A model generated the notes under the pieces. That model ran no database searches. It was not told the origin of the DNA and worked only from the letters and a program-made list of their open reading frames with translations. DNA of 32,604 nucleotides from Firmicutes bacterium ADurb.Bin146. Lineage in GTDB: Bacteria; Bacillota; Clostridia; DUPQ01. The translations under genes and the position numbers were made by a program. The first letter of the stretch is position 1. Every line of letters starts with the position of its first letter. Where the stretch lies: assembly GCA_002070475.1 (NCBI GenBank), contig MWDI01000006.1:1-32604 (forward strand), given 5' to 3'. This document shows, in pieces, positions 9,047 to 17,803 of this stretch.

Positions 9047-10354
9047 TTGAAAAAAAATATACTTTTAACTATATCAGTAATGCTTATTGCAATTATTCTG
9101 TCTTCATGTGCTCCAATAGCAACACCATCTTTTGAACCTGCACATTCCGCCATCGAGTCAGCTTCTCCTTTGGAAACTGAAACTGTAACATCTACTACTG
9201 AACCATCTCAATCAAGTGAACCCTCACCAGTTAATGAACCTGCAAAAATCGCTACAATGAAGCTGACAGCTATCGGTGACGTAATGAGTCACTACACGCA
9301 GATTCTGGATGCCTACAATGCAGAAACTGGTGAATATGACTATTCCAACTCATTAAGCCGTGTAAAGAATTTTACTAAAACTAATGATCTTCTTATAGCT
9401 AATCTTGAAACTTCAATGGCTGAAGGTGAATATACTGGATACCCTGTTTTCAATACGCCTCCTGCTCTGGCGAAAAACCTTAAGGATATCGGAGTAGACA
9501 TTGTCAGCACTGCTAACAATCACTGTCTGGATAAAGGATTCAAAGGACTTGTTTCCACTATAGAGCACGTAAAGGCTGCAGGGTTGGAACAAGTCGGTAC
9601 ATATGCTACACAGGAAGAACGTGATGCTTCTAATGGAGTCCTTGTAAAAGAAGTTAATGGTATAAGCATGGCAATCGTAAATTACTCATATGGAACTAAT
9701 GTGATAAGGATACCAGCTGGAAAGGAATTCAGTGTCAATCTTCTTTATGAAGATTATCTGGGTCCTTATTCAGTTTTGAATAAAGAACAGATATCCTCTG
9801 ACCTGGAATATGCAAGGTCGCTGAATACTGACCTGATAATAGCATTAATACACTGGGGAACTGAGTATGTAACATCAGAAAACGAAAAACAGAGAGAAGC
9901 TGCACAGTTCCTTTTTGAAAACGGTGTGGATATATTGATTGGAAATCATGCTCATGTCATACAGCCTATGGGTATGCAGACAATACAGACCTTAGAAGGT
10001 GAAGAAAAAGAGGTTTTCGTATGTTATGCATTGGGCAATTTCATGTCGAATATAACGAGGACTCACTATACGCTGACTTCAGTAATCTTAAATCTGTATA
10101 TCGAAAAGGATCTTGAAACTAATATTACCACAATTAAGGGATATGATTATGTTCCTTTATACATGCTTACCCCGGAATGGGGAGGCTCAAGATTTTATGT
10201 GCTTCCAACACATGATGCTTTAAATGAATATGAATTTGGCTCAAGTTCGATTATAAATGAAAAAATCTTCCAGGATTTACAGGAATCCTTGAAGATTTGT
10301 CATGATATTCTTGGCCGCGATTATGATTACTACTATATAAAAAGAACAGATTAA
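9047..10354 (+). CDS. CapA-family (PGA_cap) metallophosphatase-like lipoprotein
   Basis: This 435-residue lipoprotein starts with TTG. The signal peptide ends in LSSC with Cys21 as the lipid-modified residue, followed by a Ser/Thr/Pro/Glu-rich linker to about residue 72. The catalytic-like domain shows the metal-binding pattern of the calcineurin fold in the PGA_cap family: GD in TAIGDVM, NLE in LIANLET, NNH in STANNH, HWG.EY, and GNHAH. Family members include CapA/PgsA of poly-gamma-glutamate synthesis, but no capB or capC homologue is nearby, so polymer export is not supported here. A cell-surface hydrolase acting on a wall or capsule component is an equal possibility. It is probably co-transcribed with the protease gene 41 bases upstream. 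Its stop is 1 base from the stop of the opposing typA. Confidence 0.88.
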   Translation: MKKNILLTISVMLIAIILSSCAPIATPSFEPAHSAIESASPLETETVTSTTEPSQSSEPSPVNEPAKIATMKLTAIGDVMSHYTQILDAYNAETGEYDYSNSLSRVKNFTKTNDLLIANLETSMAEGEYTGYPVFNTPPALAKNLKDIGVDIVSTANNHCLDKGFKGLVSTIEHVKAAGLEQVGTYATQEERDASNGVLVKEVNGISMAIVNYSYGTNVIRIPAGKEFSVNLLYEDYLGPYSVLNKEQISSDLEYARSLNTDLIIALIHWGTEYVTSENEKQREAAQFLFENGVDILIGNHAHVIQPMGMQTIQTLEGEEKEVFVCYALGNFMSNITRTHYTLTSVILNLYIEKDLETNITTIKGYDYVPLYMLTPEWGGSRFYVLPTHDALNEYEFGSSSIINEKIFQDLQESLKICHDILGRDYDYYYIKRTD

Positions 10355-10355
10355 C

Positions 10356-12179
10356 CTACTGCTTATCTTTAAGCCTTGATCTCATACGTATTACAGGATC
10401 CAGTATCTTTTTCCTTATACGCATGCTGACAGGAGTAATTTCCAACAGCTCATCATCTTTAATATATTCCATTGCCTGCTCAAGGCTCATCTTTTTCGGA
10501 GGGGATAATCTGAGAGCTTCATCACTTCCAGATGCCCTCATATTTGTAACATGCTTCTTTTTGCATATATTTACTGTGATGTCTTCATCTTTAGGCGTCT
10601 CTCCGACAACCATCCCGGCATACACTTCCTCTCCGGGATTTATAAACAGAACTCCTCTCTCCTGTGCATTATAAAGCCCGTAAGTAACTGCAGTACCTGT
10701 TTCAAAAGCTATTAAAGAACCATTGCTCCTGTACTCTATTTCACCTTTATAAGGAGCATATCCTTCATAAAGGGTATTCATTATGCCTTCCCCTGCAGTA
10801 TCTGTTAGAAATTCGTTTCTATACCCGAACAATCCACGTGCCGGAACTAAAAACTCCATTTTCATTCTTATACCAGAGAGATTCATGCAAATCATCTCTC
10901 CTTTTCTTCTTCCCATTTTTTCGCATACTGAACCTACGCAGTCAGAAGGTACATCGATATATACATGCTCTATGGGCTCCTGTCTTACTCCCTCTATTAC
11001 TCTGTATAATACTCTGGGGGTGCTTAATTGAAATTCGTATCCTTCTCTTTTCATTGTCTCAACCAGAATAGAAAGGTGCATCTCACCTCGTCCCATAACA
11101 ATAAAAGCCTCTGCTAATTCCGTTTCCTTTACCTTTAATGAAACATCTTTCAGTGTTTCTCTGAATAATCGTTCTCTCAAATGTCTTGATGTTACAAATT
11201 TCCCTTCTCTTCCGGCAAAAGGACTGTCATTAACTGAGAAAGTCATTTCTATAGTAGGTAAGGAAATTTTTGCAAATTCTATTGCTTCAATAAATTCAGA
11301 ATCACATATTGTGTCTCCAATTGATATATCCGGTATTCCGGAAAAGGAAATTATATCTCCTACATATGCGTCTTCAATGGGCTCTCTTTTTACTCCTTCA
11401 AATCCATACATATTTGTAACTTTTGCTTTGTATGGCTCCTTTGGATTATGAAAGTTAACTACAGCTACATCGCTATTAGCTTTAATACGGCCTCTCTCTA
11501 TTCTGCCAATCGCTATTCTCCCGACATAGTCATTATAGTCAATAGATGAAATCAATACCTGTAAAGGTTTGTCATCATCTCCTTTTGGAGGATTTATATG
11601 CTTAAGTATCGTATCGAACAAAGGAGATAAATCTGTTCCTTTTAATCCTGAATTAAGTGAAGCTATTCCTTCTTTTGCAGAACAGAAAACATATGGGCTA
11701 TCCAGCTGCGTATCATTAGCCTGCAATTCCATAAGAAGCTCCAGAACATCATTTTCTGTTTTCTCAATATCTGCACCTTCCCTGTCTACTTTGTTTACTA
11801 CAATAATAACTTTATGATTAAGTTCCAGAGCTTTCGAAAGAACGAACCTCGTCTGCGGCATTGGTCCTTCAAATGCATCAACTAATAAAAGCACCCCGTC
11901 GACCATCTTAAGCACTCGCTCTACCTCTCCGGAAAAGTCTGCATGACCAGGTGTATCGATTATATTAATCTTTGTATTTTTATATCTCACTGATGCATTT
12001 TTAGCAAGAATAGTTATACCCTTTTCTCTTTCAAGATCATTAGAATCCATTATTCTTTCTGCCACAATCTGGTTCTTCCTGAATACACCAGACTGCTTAA
12101 GCATGGCATCAACCAATGTGGTTTTGCCGTGGTCTACATGTGCTATTATCGCTATATTTCTTAAGTCTTCCCTTATCAT
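10356..12179 (-). CDS. typA: Ribosome-associated GTPase TypA/BipA
   Basis: This 607-residue translational GTPase, of normal family length, binds the ribosome and aids 50S assembly and growth at low temperature or under stress. The GTPase motifs are complete: AHVDHGKT (13-20), DTPGHADF (G3) and NKVDR (G4). The remaining domains follow the EF-G-like plan (domain II, III and V) with a TypA-specific C-terminal domain. GAGG on the minus strand about 7 bases before ATG is the ribosome site. It is transcribed alone, divergent from the glycosidase gene and convergent with the CapA gene. Identity is secure. Confidence 0.97.
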   Translation of the reverse strand: MIREDLRNIAIIAHVDHGKTTLVDAMLKQSGVFRKNQIVAERIMDSNDLEREKGITILAKNASVRYKNTKINIIDTPGHADFSGEVERVLKMVDGVLLLVDAFEGPMPQTRFVLSKALELNHKVIIVVNKVDREGADIEKTENDVLELLMELQANDTQLDSPYVFCSAKEGIASLNSGLKGTDLSPLFDTILKHINPPKGDDDKPLQVLISSIDYNDYVGRIAIGRIERGRIKANSDVAVVNFHNPKEPYKAKVTNMYGFEGVKREPIEDAYVGDIISFSGIPDISIGDTICDSEFIEAIEFAKISLPTIEMTFSVNDSPFAGREGKFVTSRHLRERLFRETLKDVSLKVKETELAEAFIVMGRGEMHLSILVETMKREGYEFQLSTPRVLYRVIEGVRQEPIEHVYIDVPSDCVGSVCEKMGRRKGEMICMNLSGIRMKMEFLVPARGLFGYRNEFLTDTAGEGIMNTLYEGYAPYKGEIEYRSNGSLIAFETGTAVTYGLYNAQERGVLFINPGEEVYAGMVVGETPKDEDITVNICKKKHVTNMRASGSDEALRLSPPKKMSLEQAMEYIKDDELLEITPVSMRIRKKILDPVIRMRSRLKDKQ

Positions 12180-12205
12180 TTGCTTACCTCAAAAGTTTTC
12201 AATTC

Positions 12206-12211
12206 ATTATA
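12206..12211 (-). promoter_or_regulatory. Candidate -10 box for typA
   Basis: On the minus strand TATAAT at 12211-12206 would start transcription about 20 bases before typA. The -35 region at 17-bp spacing is only T-rich, not consensus, so this is tentative. Confidence 0.4.
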
Positions 12212-12262
12212 CACCTATATATTAAAAAGAAAAGTATATTTTATGCCATATGGGCTTGAAAG

Positions 12263-12271
12263 TGGTACAAT
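12263..12271 (+). promoter_or_regulatory. Extended -10 promoter of the glycosidase gene
   Basis: TGGTACAAT fits the extended -10 form (TG, one base, then a TATAAT-like hexamer). No good -35 is present, which this class tolerates. The distance to ATG 12303 is about 30 bases. I see no clear catabolite-repression site. Confidence 0.5.
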
Positions 12272-12289
12272 ATTAATATTATTTGAATT

Positions 12290-12295
12290 AAGGAG
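12290..12295 (+). promoter_or_regulatory. Ribosome site fixing the glycosidase start
   Basis: AAGGAG is 7 bases before ATG 12303. This rules out the longer open frame that begins at 12180. Confidence 0.85.
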
Positions 12296-12302
12296 ATCGC
12301 CC

Positions 12303-13625
12303 ATGAAGAAATTTGCATTTATAGGTGGTGGCAGCTTCGGGTTTACACGTAACCTGGTTAAGGACCTTCTTACTTTCCCTGCGTTTCGTGATGCTCATAT
12401 CGTTCTTATGGATATAGATCCGGAAAGACTGGATTATATTCATCAGGCTGTCAAAAAGATTATTAAAGCAGGAAAATATCCTGCTAAAGTTACTGCAACA
12501 ACAGACAGGGTCAAAGCTCTCAAAGGAGCTGATGGCGTATTATGTACTATACTTGCTGGAGATGTTGATGTATGGAAGCATGACATACTTATTCCTAAAA
12601 AATATGGAGTAGACATTAATGTTGGTGATACAAGAGGCCCAGCTGGCATTTTCCGTGCACTTAGAACAATACCAGTAATGCTGGATATTTGCAGAGACAT
12701 CGAAAAACATTGTCCGAAAGCGGTATTCTTAAATTACACAAACCCAATGGCCATGTTGTGCAGGGCTATGCAGAAAAAATTCCCTAATCTTATGATAACT
12801 GGTTTATGTCACAGTGTTCAAGGTACAGCTGAAATGCTAGCAAACTGGATAGGCGCTCCCATTGATGAAGTAACCTACAAGTGCGCGGGAGTTAATCATC
12901 AGGCTTTCTACCTTGAATACAAATGGAATGGAAACGATGCTTATCCCCTGATAAAAGAAGCGCTTAAGAATCCGGAAATTTACAAAAAGGAACTGGTCAG
13001 AAATAATATGTACGAACATTTGGATTATTATGTAACCGAATCCTCAGGCCACAACAGTGAATATGTTGCATGGTACAGAAAAAATCCAGAAGCACTGGCA
13101 AAATACTGTATGGACGGCACAAACTGGAATCCTGGCCATTTTGCTCATATTCTTGATACTTATCTGCAGCGAAAAGATAACTGGCGTGATTCTATTAAAG
13201 AATGGCTGGCAAAAGAAGAAATTAATCTGGAACGCGGGCATGAGTATGCGACATATATTTTTAATGCCATATTTGGAGACAATACCCTGTTTAAATTTAA
13301 TGGAAATGTCATGAATTACGGGATTATAGATAACCTGCCATATGACTGCTGTGTTGAAGTTCCTGTTCTTGCATCAAAAAATTCTCTGGAGCCAATACAT
13401 ATAGGAAAACTGCCTGATCAGCTTGCAACCCTTATAAACACGACAGCCCGCTGTGAAGTAATGGCTGTTGATGCAGCGCTTGAGGGAGATGCAAGAAAAG
13501 TATTCCATGCAGTCGCATTTGATCCTCTTACAGCTGCAGTACTTACGCTCGACCAGATTAAGGAAATGGTTGATGAGATGATGGAGATAAATAAGGATTA
13601 CCTTCCTCAGTTCTATAAGAAATAG
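12303..13625 (+). CDS. Family 4 glycoside hydrolase, probably alpha-galactosidase (MelA-like)
   Basis: This 440-residue cytoplasmic enzyme belongs to GH4, which cleaves glycosides by an NAD- and metal-dependent oxidation, elimination and reduction cycle. The N-terminal Rossmann loop is IGGGSFGFT (7-15). Other marks are [14 protein letters not shown] (108-121), NYTNPMA (144-150), GLCHSVQ (167-173) and GVNHQ (196-200); Cys169 and His199 fit the Mn-ligand pair of this family. The GDTRGPAG and CHSVQ segments resemble the MelA alpha-galactosidase group rather than 6-phospho-glycosidases (which carry different phosphate-binding residues) or LplD-type galacturonidases, but I cannot exclude the latter. 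It stands alone with no sugar transporter beside it. Confidence 0.88.
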   Translation: MKKFAFIGGGSFGFTRNLVKDLLTFPAFRDAHIVLMDIDPERLDYIHQAVKKIIKAGKYPAKVTATTDRVKALKGADGVLCTILAGDVDVWKHDILIPKKYGVDINVGDTRGPAGIFRALRTIPVMLDICRDIEKHCPKAVFLNYTNPMAMLCRAMQKKFPNLMITGLCHSVQGTAEMLANWIGAPIDEVTYKCAGVNHQAFYLEYKWNGNDAYPLIKEALKNPEIYKKELVRNNMYEHLDYYVTESSGHNSEYVAWYRKNPEALAKYCMDGTNWNPGHFAHILDTYLQRKDNWRDSIKEWLAKEEINLERGHEYATYIFNAIFGDNTLFKFNGNVMNYGIIDNLPYDCCVEVPVLASKNSLEPIHIGKLPDQLATLINTTARCEVMAVDAALEGDARKVFHAVAFDPLTAAVLTLDQIKEMVDEMMEINKDYLPQFYKK

Positions 13626-13668
13626 GGAAACGGATTTTATCATCACAAATTATATTAAGTTATTAAAC

Positions 13669-13700
13669 AGAAGGGTTATGCGTTAGCATACCCCTTCTTT
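13669..13700. terminator. Hairpin between the convergent glycosidase and aconitase X genes
   Basis: A 13-bp stem (13669-13681 with 13686-13698) has a single T-C mismatch and the 4-base loop GTTA. On the plus strand only three T follow, and the U-run is weak in both directions. Its position between two converging stop codons supports a shared terminator role. Confidence 0.65.
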
Positions 13701-13738
13701 AATAGTTCTTCTTAATACTTTTCTTAATTATCCTTGTT

Positions 13739-14185
13739 TTATTGCTCTACAAGAACTGTTCCGTCTTCCTTTACCGTAATAGTCATACCATCTTTAACAT
13801 AATCTAAAAATTCTTGTCCAAGGCAGTCAACAGTTACAATTCTATTAACAGTCCAGACGTCAGCAAGTATTACTCCCGCTGCGCCTATTGAATCAATACT
13901 CTCGCTGAACAGCATAGCTTTTGGAGCCAGTCCCAGAGCAGCTGCGCTTTGAAGGACCATTCCTCCTGTTGTTGAACCTATTGTCCTTGGCAGGCATAAT
14001 GCTTTTCCTGTAATCTCTTTTTTGAATAAGTCTGCATTATTCTGGTCGCTCCCTACAACTGTTTTTTTCCTTGCTAATATGCTTTTTTGGAATGTCGCTA
14101 GAGTATTCATTCCGTTATTTGATACCACAGCACTTGCTTGAACCGAACCTGCTACAACAGTTCTCCCTTTAAATTCTCTTTTCAT
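13739..14185 (-). CDS. Aconitase X swivel domain, small subunit (DUF126)
   Basis: This 148-residue protein matches the AcnX swivel family that pairs with the large catalytic subunit to form a hydratase/dehydratase. The mark is PRTIGSTTGG (about 66-75), the loop that supplies a catalytic Ser in this fold, here probably Ser71. Its start overlaps the large-subunit stop by 4 bases (ATGA), so the two are made together. In some organisms the two domains are fused; here they are separate. Known AcnX reactions are dehydration of cis-3-hydroxy-L-proline (bacteria) and of mevalonate 5-phosphate (archaea). Nothing in this gene alone decides the substrate. Confidence 0.88.
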   Translation of the reverse strand: MKREFKGRTVVAGSVQASAVVSNNGMNTLATFQKSILARKKTVVGSDQNNADLFKKEITGKALCLPRTIGSTTGGMVLQSAAALGLAPKAMLFSESIDSIGAAGVILADVWTVNRIVTVDCLGQEFLDYVKDGMTITVKEDGTVLVEQ

Positions 14186-15474
14186 CTCGAAATATCCCCC
14201 CTCACTGCAATACTGGTTATTTCCTCATCCGTGTAGTATCTTGCTGTTGTGTATGTCCTTAGTTTATTGGAGTTTGTTACTACGGCTCTTTTTGCACAGA
14301 TAGGATTATTCATATACATAAGAGGGCATATAGATGAAATCTTTATGCCATAACCTGTTAACCTGTCATAATACTCTTTGTTCTTTTTGAAGTTTTCTAC
14401 TACATCAGGAGCAGATGTAAATACTGTTTCTAAAGACACTTTTTTTCTGCCCTGTTTTTCTAATTCTTTTCCTATCCTATCTGTCCATTCTATCAGCTGG
14501 TTATATGACAGGTGAGGACATCCAATAAAACATCTGGAAGGTTTTGCATCTGGCTTTTTCCATATAACAGGATAACTCTTTTTGACTTTTTCCAGTTCTG
14601 TGTCGTCTATTACATACACTTTTGCCTTTTCCCTAATTAATTCTTCTTTCTGTTCAACAGCCTCTGGAGTAAGGTTCTCCACATGATAAAGGCCAACTGC
14701 CCCGTTAGAAGCGGTTGCAGCTCCCATATCTTTTAGATAGTCCTTTGCTTGCTCATTAAGCTCTTTACCTATGAATTTATCAAGCCCTTTAATGTATGGT
14801 ACTTCACTCATAACCTTCATGCCAATAGCGCTTCCCAGTACCTGAGCTTCAGGTTTCTTGCTTGTCCTAACTTCAATAATCCATGTAGCTAAACGACCTT
14901 CGTTCGTCAGAAGATCAAATTCCGGAACTTTACCCAGTATCGCACCGAACATTTCAATTAATGCAGAGTTCCTGTTACATCTTGCTCCTATAACAGAATT
15001 AGCATACACGACTGCTGATGATTCCGCCCATGAAAGAATATCTCCTTTTTTAGGTATATTTCCAACTTCTTTCATGTAACAGGTGCAGCTGAAAGCATTC
15101 GAATCTTTTAGTCCGGCTTTTCTTAGCTGCTCCTCATAATCCTCCTGCTTCCCATACATTATGCCAAAAACCAGTTTTTCCAAAGGATTACATTTGACAT
15201 TCTCATAATCTAAAGGCCTTGGATCTACAGTAAATTTATCTATTGTGGTAATTCCTGCGTTGTTTATCTCATCCATTATGTCGAAAACAGCTTTCATTAT
15301 GGAGATTCCGAAACTAGTTACAAAATGAGCTGGAGCGCTTATCTTTACCATTTTTTTTGCATTAAAAACTTCCCCATACATAACCAGAGATTTCATGACC
15401 TTAGCCATTACTTCTCCCTTTGCGCCATTTAGGATAGCTTTTTCTTCATCAGTAAGAAACATTTTATACTCCAT
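14182..15474 (-). CDS. Aconitase X catalytic domain, large subunit (DUF521)
   Basis: This 430-residue protein is the catalytic subunit of an AcnX dehydratase, an iron-sulfur enzyme distantly related to aconitase. Visible marks are the N-terminal helix pair, GARCNRNS (163-170), FIGCPHLS (316-323) and SICP (381-384). Cys319 and Cys383 are the best candidates for cluster ligands, with Cys166, Cys315 and Cys393 near enough to consider; this assignment is my inference. The usual residue at position 166 in relatives is Thr, so the Cys in GARCNR is a noticeable variant. GGAGGAGG lies just before ATG. The gene follows the flavoprotein gene by 16 bases and is coupled to the small subunit. Substrate unknown; cis-3-hydroxyproline dehydratase is the nearest known bacterial function. 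Confidence 0.9.
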   Translation of the reverse strand: MEYKMFLTDEEKAILNGAKGEVMAKVMKSLVMYGEVFNAKKMVKISAPAHFVTSFGISIMKAVFDIMDEINNAGITTIDKFTVDPRPLDYENVKCNPLEKLVFGIMYGKQEDYEEQLRKAGLKDSNAFSCTCYMKEVGNIPKKGDILSWAESSAVVYANSVIGARCNRNSALIEMFGAILGKVPEFDLLTNEGRLATWIIEVRTSKKPEAQVLGSAIGMKVMSEVPYIKGLDKFIGKELNEQAKDYLKDMGAATASNGAVGLYHVENLTPEAVEQKEELIREKAKVYVIDDTELEKVKKSYPVIWKKPDAKPSRCFIGCPHLSYNQLIEWTDRIGKELEKQGRKKVSLETVFTSAPDVVENFKKNKEYYDRLTGYGIKISSICPLMYMNNPICAKRAVVTNSNKLRTYTTARYYTDEEITSIAVRGDISR

Positions 15475-15490
15475 TTCCTCCTCCTTATCC

Positions 15491-17752
15491 TTACACTGTA
15501 AGCCCTAACGCATAACCGGCTTTTGTAGCTTCAAATACCTTGCCGCCTTTAAATGAATCGCCAATGTTGTACATTTCACATGCTGGAAGTTCTTTCTGCA
15601 AAGCATAATATCCTGCTTCATCGCATCTTCCGCCTGCAGCCTGCACAACCATATCCGCTTCAATAAACTGCTCTTCATACTCTTCTTTTATTTTCTTTGC
15701 AAGAGGATTTTCTACATTTGGAGGCAGTATAGGGTTCCATGTCTTGTAAGGATCTGGAACAGTTTTGGAGATATTTCTAGACACCTTTATTCCTCCGATT
15801 TCATAACTTACAAGTTTAGTGCAGTTAAGAAGCTTTACTCCTGCTTTTTCCATATAGTGTATCAGGTATGCTCTGTTAGCAGTACATACATGATTCATAA
15901 AATATGGTTCCATCTCTATTACTGTCACTTCCTTGCCAAGCTCCTTGTTTAGATAGAATGCGGTTTCACATCCGACAACTCCTCCGCCTATAACAACAAT
16001 TTTCCTGCTTTTCTCTACGAGTTCAGGTTTCTCCAGCACATCAACTGCCTGTATTTTATTTGCTTTCTCATAACCGGGAAGTTTCAGTTCTACATCCTTT
16101 GTCCCTGCGGCATAAATTACAGTATCAAATCCCTGCTTTTTTATTATTTCTGCAGTTGCTTCTGTGTTAAGAAAAACCTTAAGTTTGTATTCTTTGGAGG
16201 TTGCATCTATCAGCTTTTTAAGATATTCATGATAGTTCTGTATATCGAATTTAATTTTCGGCTTTCCTCCGGCATTAAGCCTTCCACCAATAACTGCCTG
16301 TTTCTCATATATAGTTACATCATGCCCTCTTTTTGCTGCAGTTACTGCTGCCATTACTCCTGCCGGTCCTGAACCTATTACAGCTATTTTCTTTTCCTTT
16401 TGTGCAGGTTGTGGTTCTTTCGGATACATATGCTCAAATGCCGTTCTCGGATTGACAGCACACTGTGGATGTCCGCCTTCTACAAACTCATTTATACATC
16501 CTTCCTGACATCCTATACATGGAATTATTTCATCTGTTTTTCCAGCTCTAGCTTTATTAGGCCAGTACGGATCTGCGAGCAATGGCCTGCCAAGCATAAT
16601 CATATCAGCTTTGTCCTGCATAAGTACTTCTTCAGCTACATCAGGATATCCCAGTTTACCGACAGCCACCACGGGAACTTTAATACCTGCATTTGAGAGT
16701 ATGTTATTCTCATTAAAATACTGTTTTACTATTTTTGCTACATCAGCAAAGCATGCTGGAGGCATTCCTTCCGGCGGATGTGGCAGCCACCAGTTATCAT
16801 AACAGCCTAAATCCACATCAAACATATCCACGCCTTTGGATATCAGATTCTTCATGTAGTCCAGGGTCATTTCAACTGTCCTGCCATTTTTAAATTTTCT
16901 GAGTGCATTTATATCCATTTTATCCCCATATGTCTCATTAAGAGCAAGGGAAAGATCTATCCTGTACATAATAGGAAAAGAATTATCTGTTCTTCTTCTT
17001 ATTTCTTGAATCATATCCAGTCCGAAAGCCTGCCAGTCGGCATATCTTCCAAGTTTTCTTCTGTTAAATGCAGGATTTGTCATCTGTTCAAGCAGATAAC
17101 CTTCATGGCCATGAAGATACACTCCGTCAAGGCCGAACGCCTTTGCATCAGCAGCGGCTTGTCCGGCATTCTTAATTATCTTTCTGCACGCTGCATCAGT
17201 AAGCGGCATACAAGGAACTTCAGACATATACCAGTTTGGATTAAAAGATGCTGATACAGGAAATTTAAACTGGTTTGTCAGGCACTGGGGATTCCCTACT
17301 CTTCCTAATCCAGGTGTCAGTTGAACAAATATCCGTGCTCCATATGAATGAACTGCATGTGCTAAATTCCTCCAGCCCATATACACCGTTCTTGAACGGT
17401 CTATCCTGGGAAAGTATGTGAGCTTATCCAGTTCTATCAATGAATGATCCACTCCAAAGCTTATCGGAATAAGTCCTGTGGTTATAAGTCCGACTCCTCC
17501 TTTTGCCCGTTCCCTGAAATATTCAATCATTTTTTCATTTGGCCGCCCTGTTTCTTCCGCCATATTGATATTACCCATTGGTGCCATAACAAGCCTGTTC
17601 TTTATTGTAAGCTTGTTAATTTTTATGGGTGAAAATAACAGCGGATAGGGAGCATGCCTGTTCGTCATCTTTGCAGCGCTAAATCCGCTGTCCTCGCTAA
17701 ACCACGACCCGTAGCTATCGACGAGTTTTTGGATCTTGTCGTCTGTCTTCAT
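15491..17752 (-). CDS. Old-yellow-enzyme-type flavoprotein reductase, 2,4-dienoyl-CoA/2-enoate reductase family
   Basis: This 753-residue enzyme has an FMN TIM barrel, one iron-sulfur site and an FAD/NAD(P) module. The barrel (about 35-400) carries VMAPMGN, the active-site helix HGHEGYLLEQ (214-223) and the FMN phosphate site MLGRPLLADP. The cluster motif is C412, C415, C419 and C431 (CIGCQEGC followed by CAVNP). The FAD site is IGSGPAG (459-465) and the NAD(P) site GGGVVG (589-594). It should reduce an activated C=C bond with NAD(P)H through FAD, cluster and FMN. It is about 80 residues longer than E. coli FadH, with an N-terminal extension of about 35 residues. CGGAGG at 17761-17766 sets the start. 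It leads an operon with the two aconitase X subunits. Bile-acid-type (BaiCD/BaiH) reductases belong to the same family, so the family call is stronger than the substrate. Confidence 0.9.
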   Translation of the reverse strand: MKTDDKIQKLVDSYGSWFSEDSGFSAAKMTNRHAPYPLLFSPIKINKLTIKNRLVMAPMGNINMAEETGRPNEKMIEYFRERAKGGVGLITTGLIPISFGVDHSLIELDKLTYFPRIDRSRTVYMGWRNLAHAVHSYGARIFVQLTPGLGRVGNPQCLTNQFKFPVSASFNPNWYMSEVPCMPLTDAACRKIIKNAGQAAADAKAFGLDGVYLHGHEGYLLEQMTNPAFNRRKLGRYADWQAFGLDMIQEIRRRTDNSFPIMYRIDLSLALNETYGDKMDINALRKFKNGRTVEMTLDYMKNLISKGVDMFDVDLGCYDNWWLPHPPEGMPPACFADVAKIVKQYFNENNILSNAGIKVPVVAVGKLGYPDVAEEVLMQDKADMIMLGRPLLADPYWPNKARAGKTDEIIPCIGCQEGCINEFVEGGHPQCAVNPRTAFEHMYPKEPQPAQKEKKIAVIGSGPAGVMAAVTAAKRGHDVTIYEKQAVIGGRLNAGGKPKIKFDIQNYHEYLKKLIDATSKEYKLKVFLNTEATAEIIKKQGFDTVIYAAGTKDVELKLPGYEKANKIQAVDVLEKPELVEKSRKIVVIGGGVVGCETAFYLNKELGKEVTVIEMEPYFMNHVCTANRAYLIHYMEKAGVKLLNCTKLVSYEIGGIKVSRNISKTVPDPYKTWNPILPPNVENPLAKKIKEEYEEQFIEADMVVQAAGGRCDEAGYYALQKELPACEMYNIGDSFKGGKVFEATKAGYALGLTV

Positions 17753-17803
17753 GAAACTTACCTCCGTTTGCTTTTCTATATATTCAGTTATAGCTTTGTA
17801 TAA

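Noticed and set aside
10423..11817. Several open frames of 77-83 codons on the plus strand opposite typA
   Set aside because: They lie fully inside a certain gene on the other strand, lack ribosome sites and have no recognisable protein features.
12180..12302. Extended start of the family 4 glycosidase
   Set aside because: The stretch contains the promoter and ribosome site; the enzyme begins normally at 12303.
17753..17803. Possible separate promoter for the reductase/aconitase X operon
   Set aside because: TTATAC and TATAAC hexamers occur but no -35 fits at normal spacing; co-transcription with the dehydratase gene 51 bases upstream cannot be ruled out.
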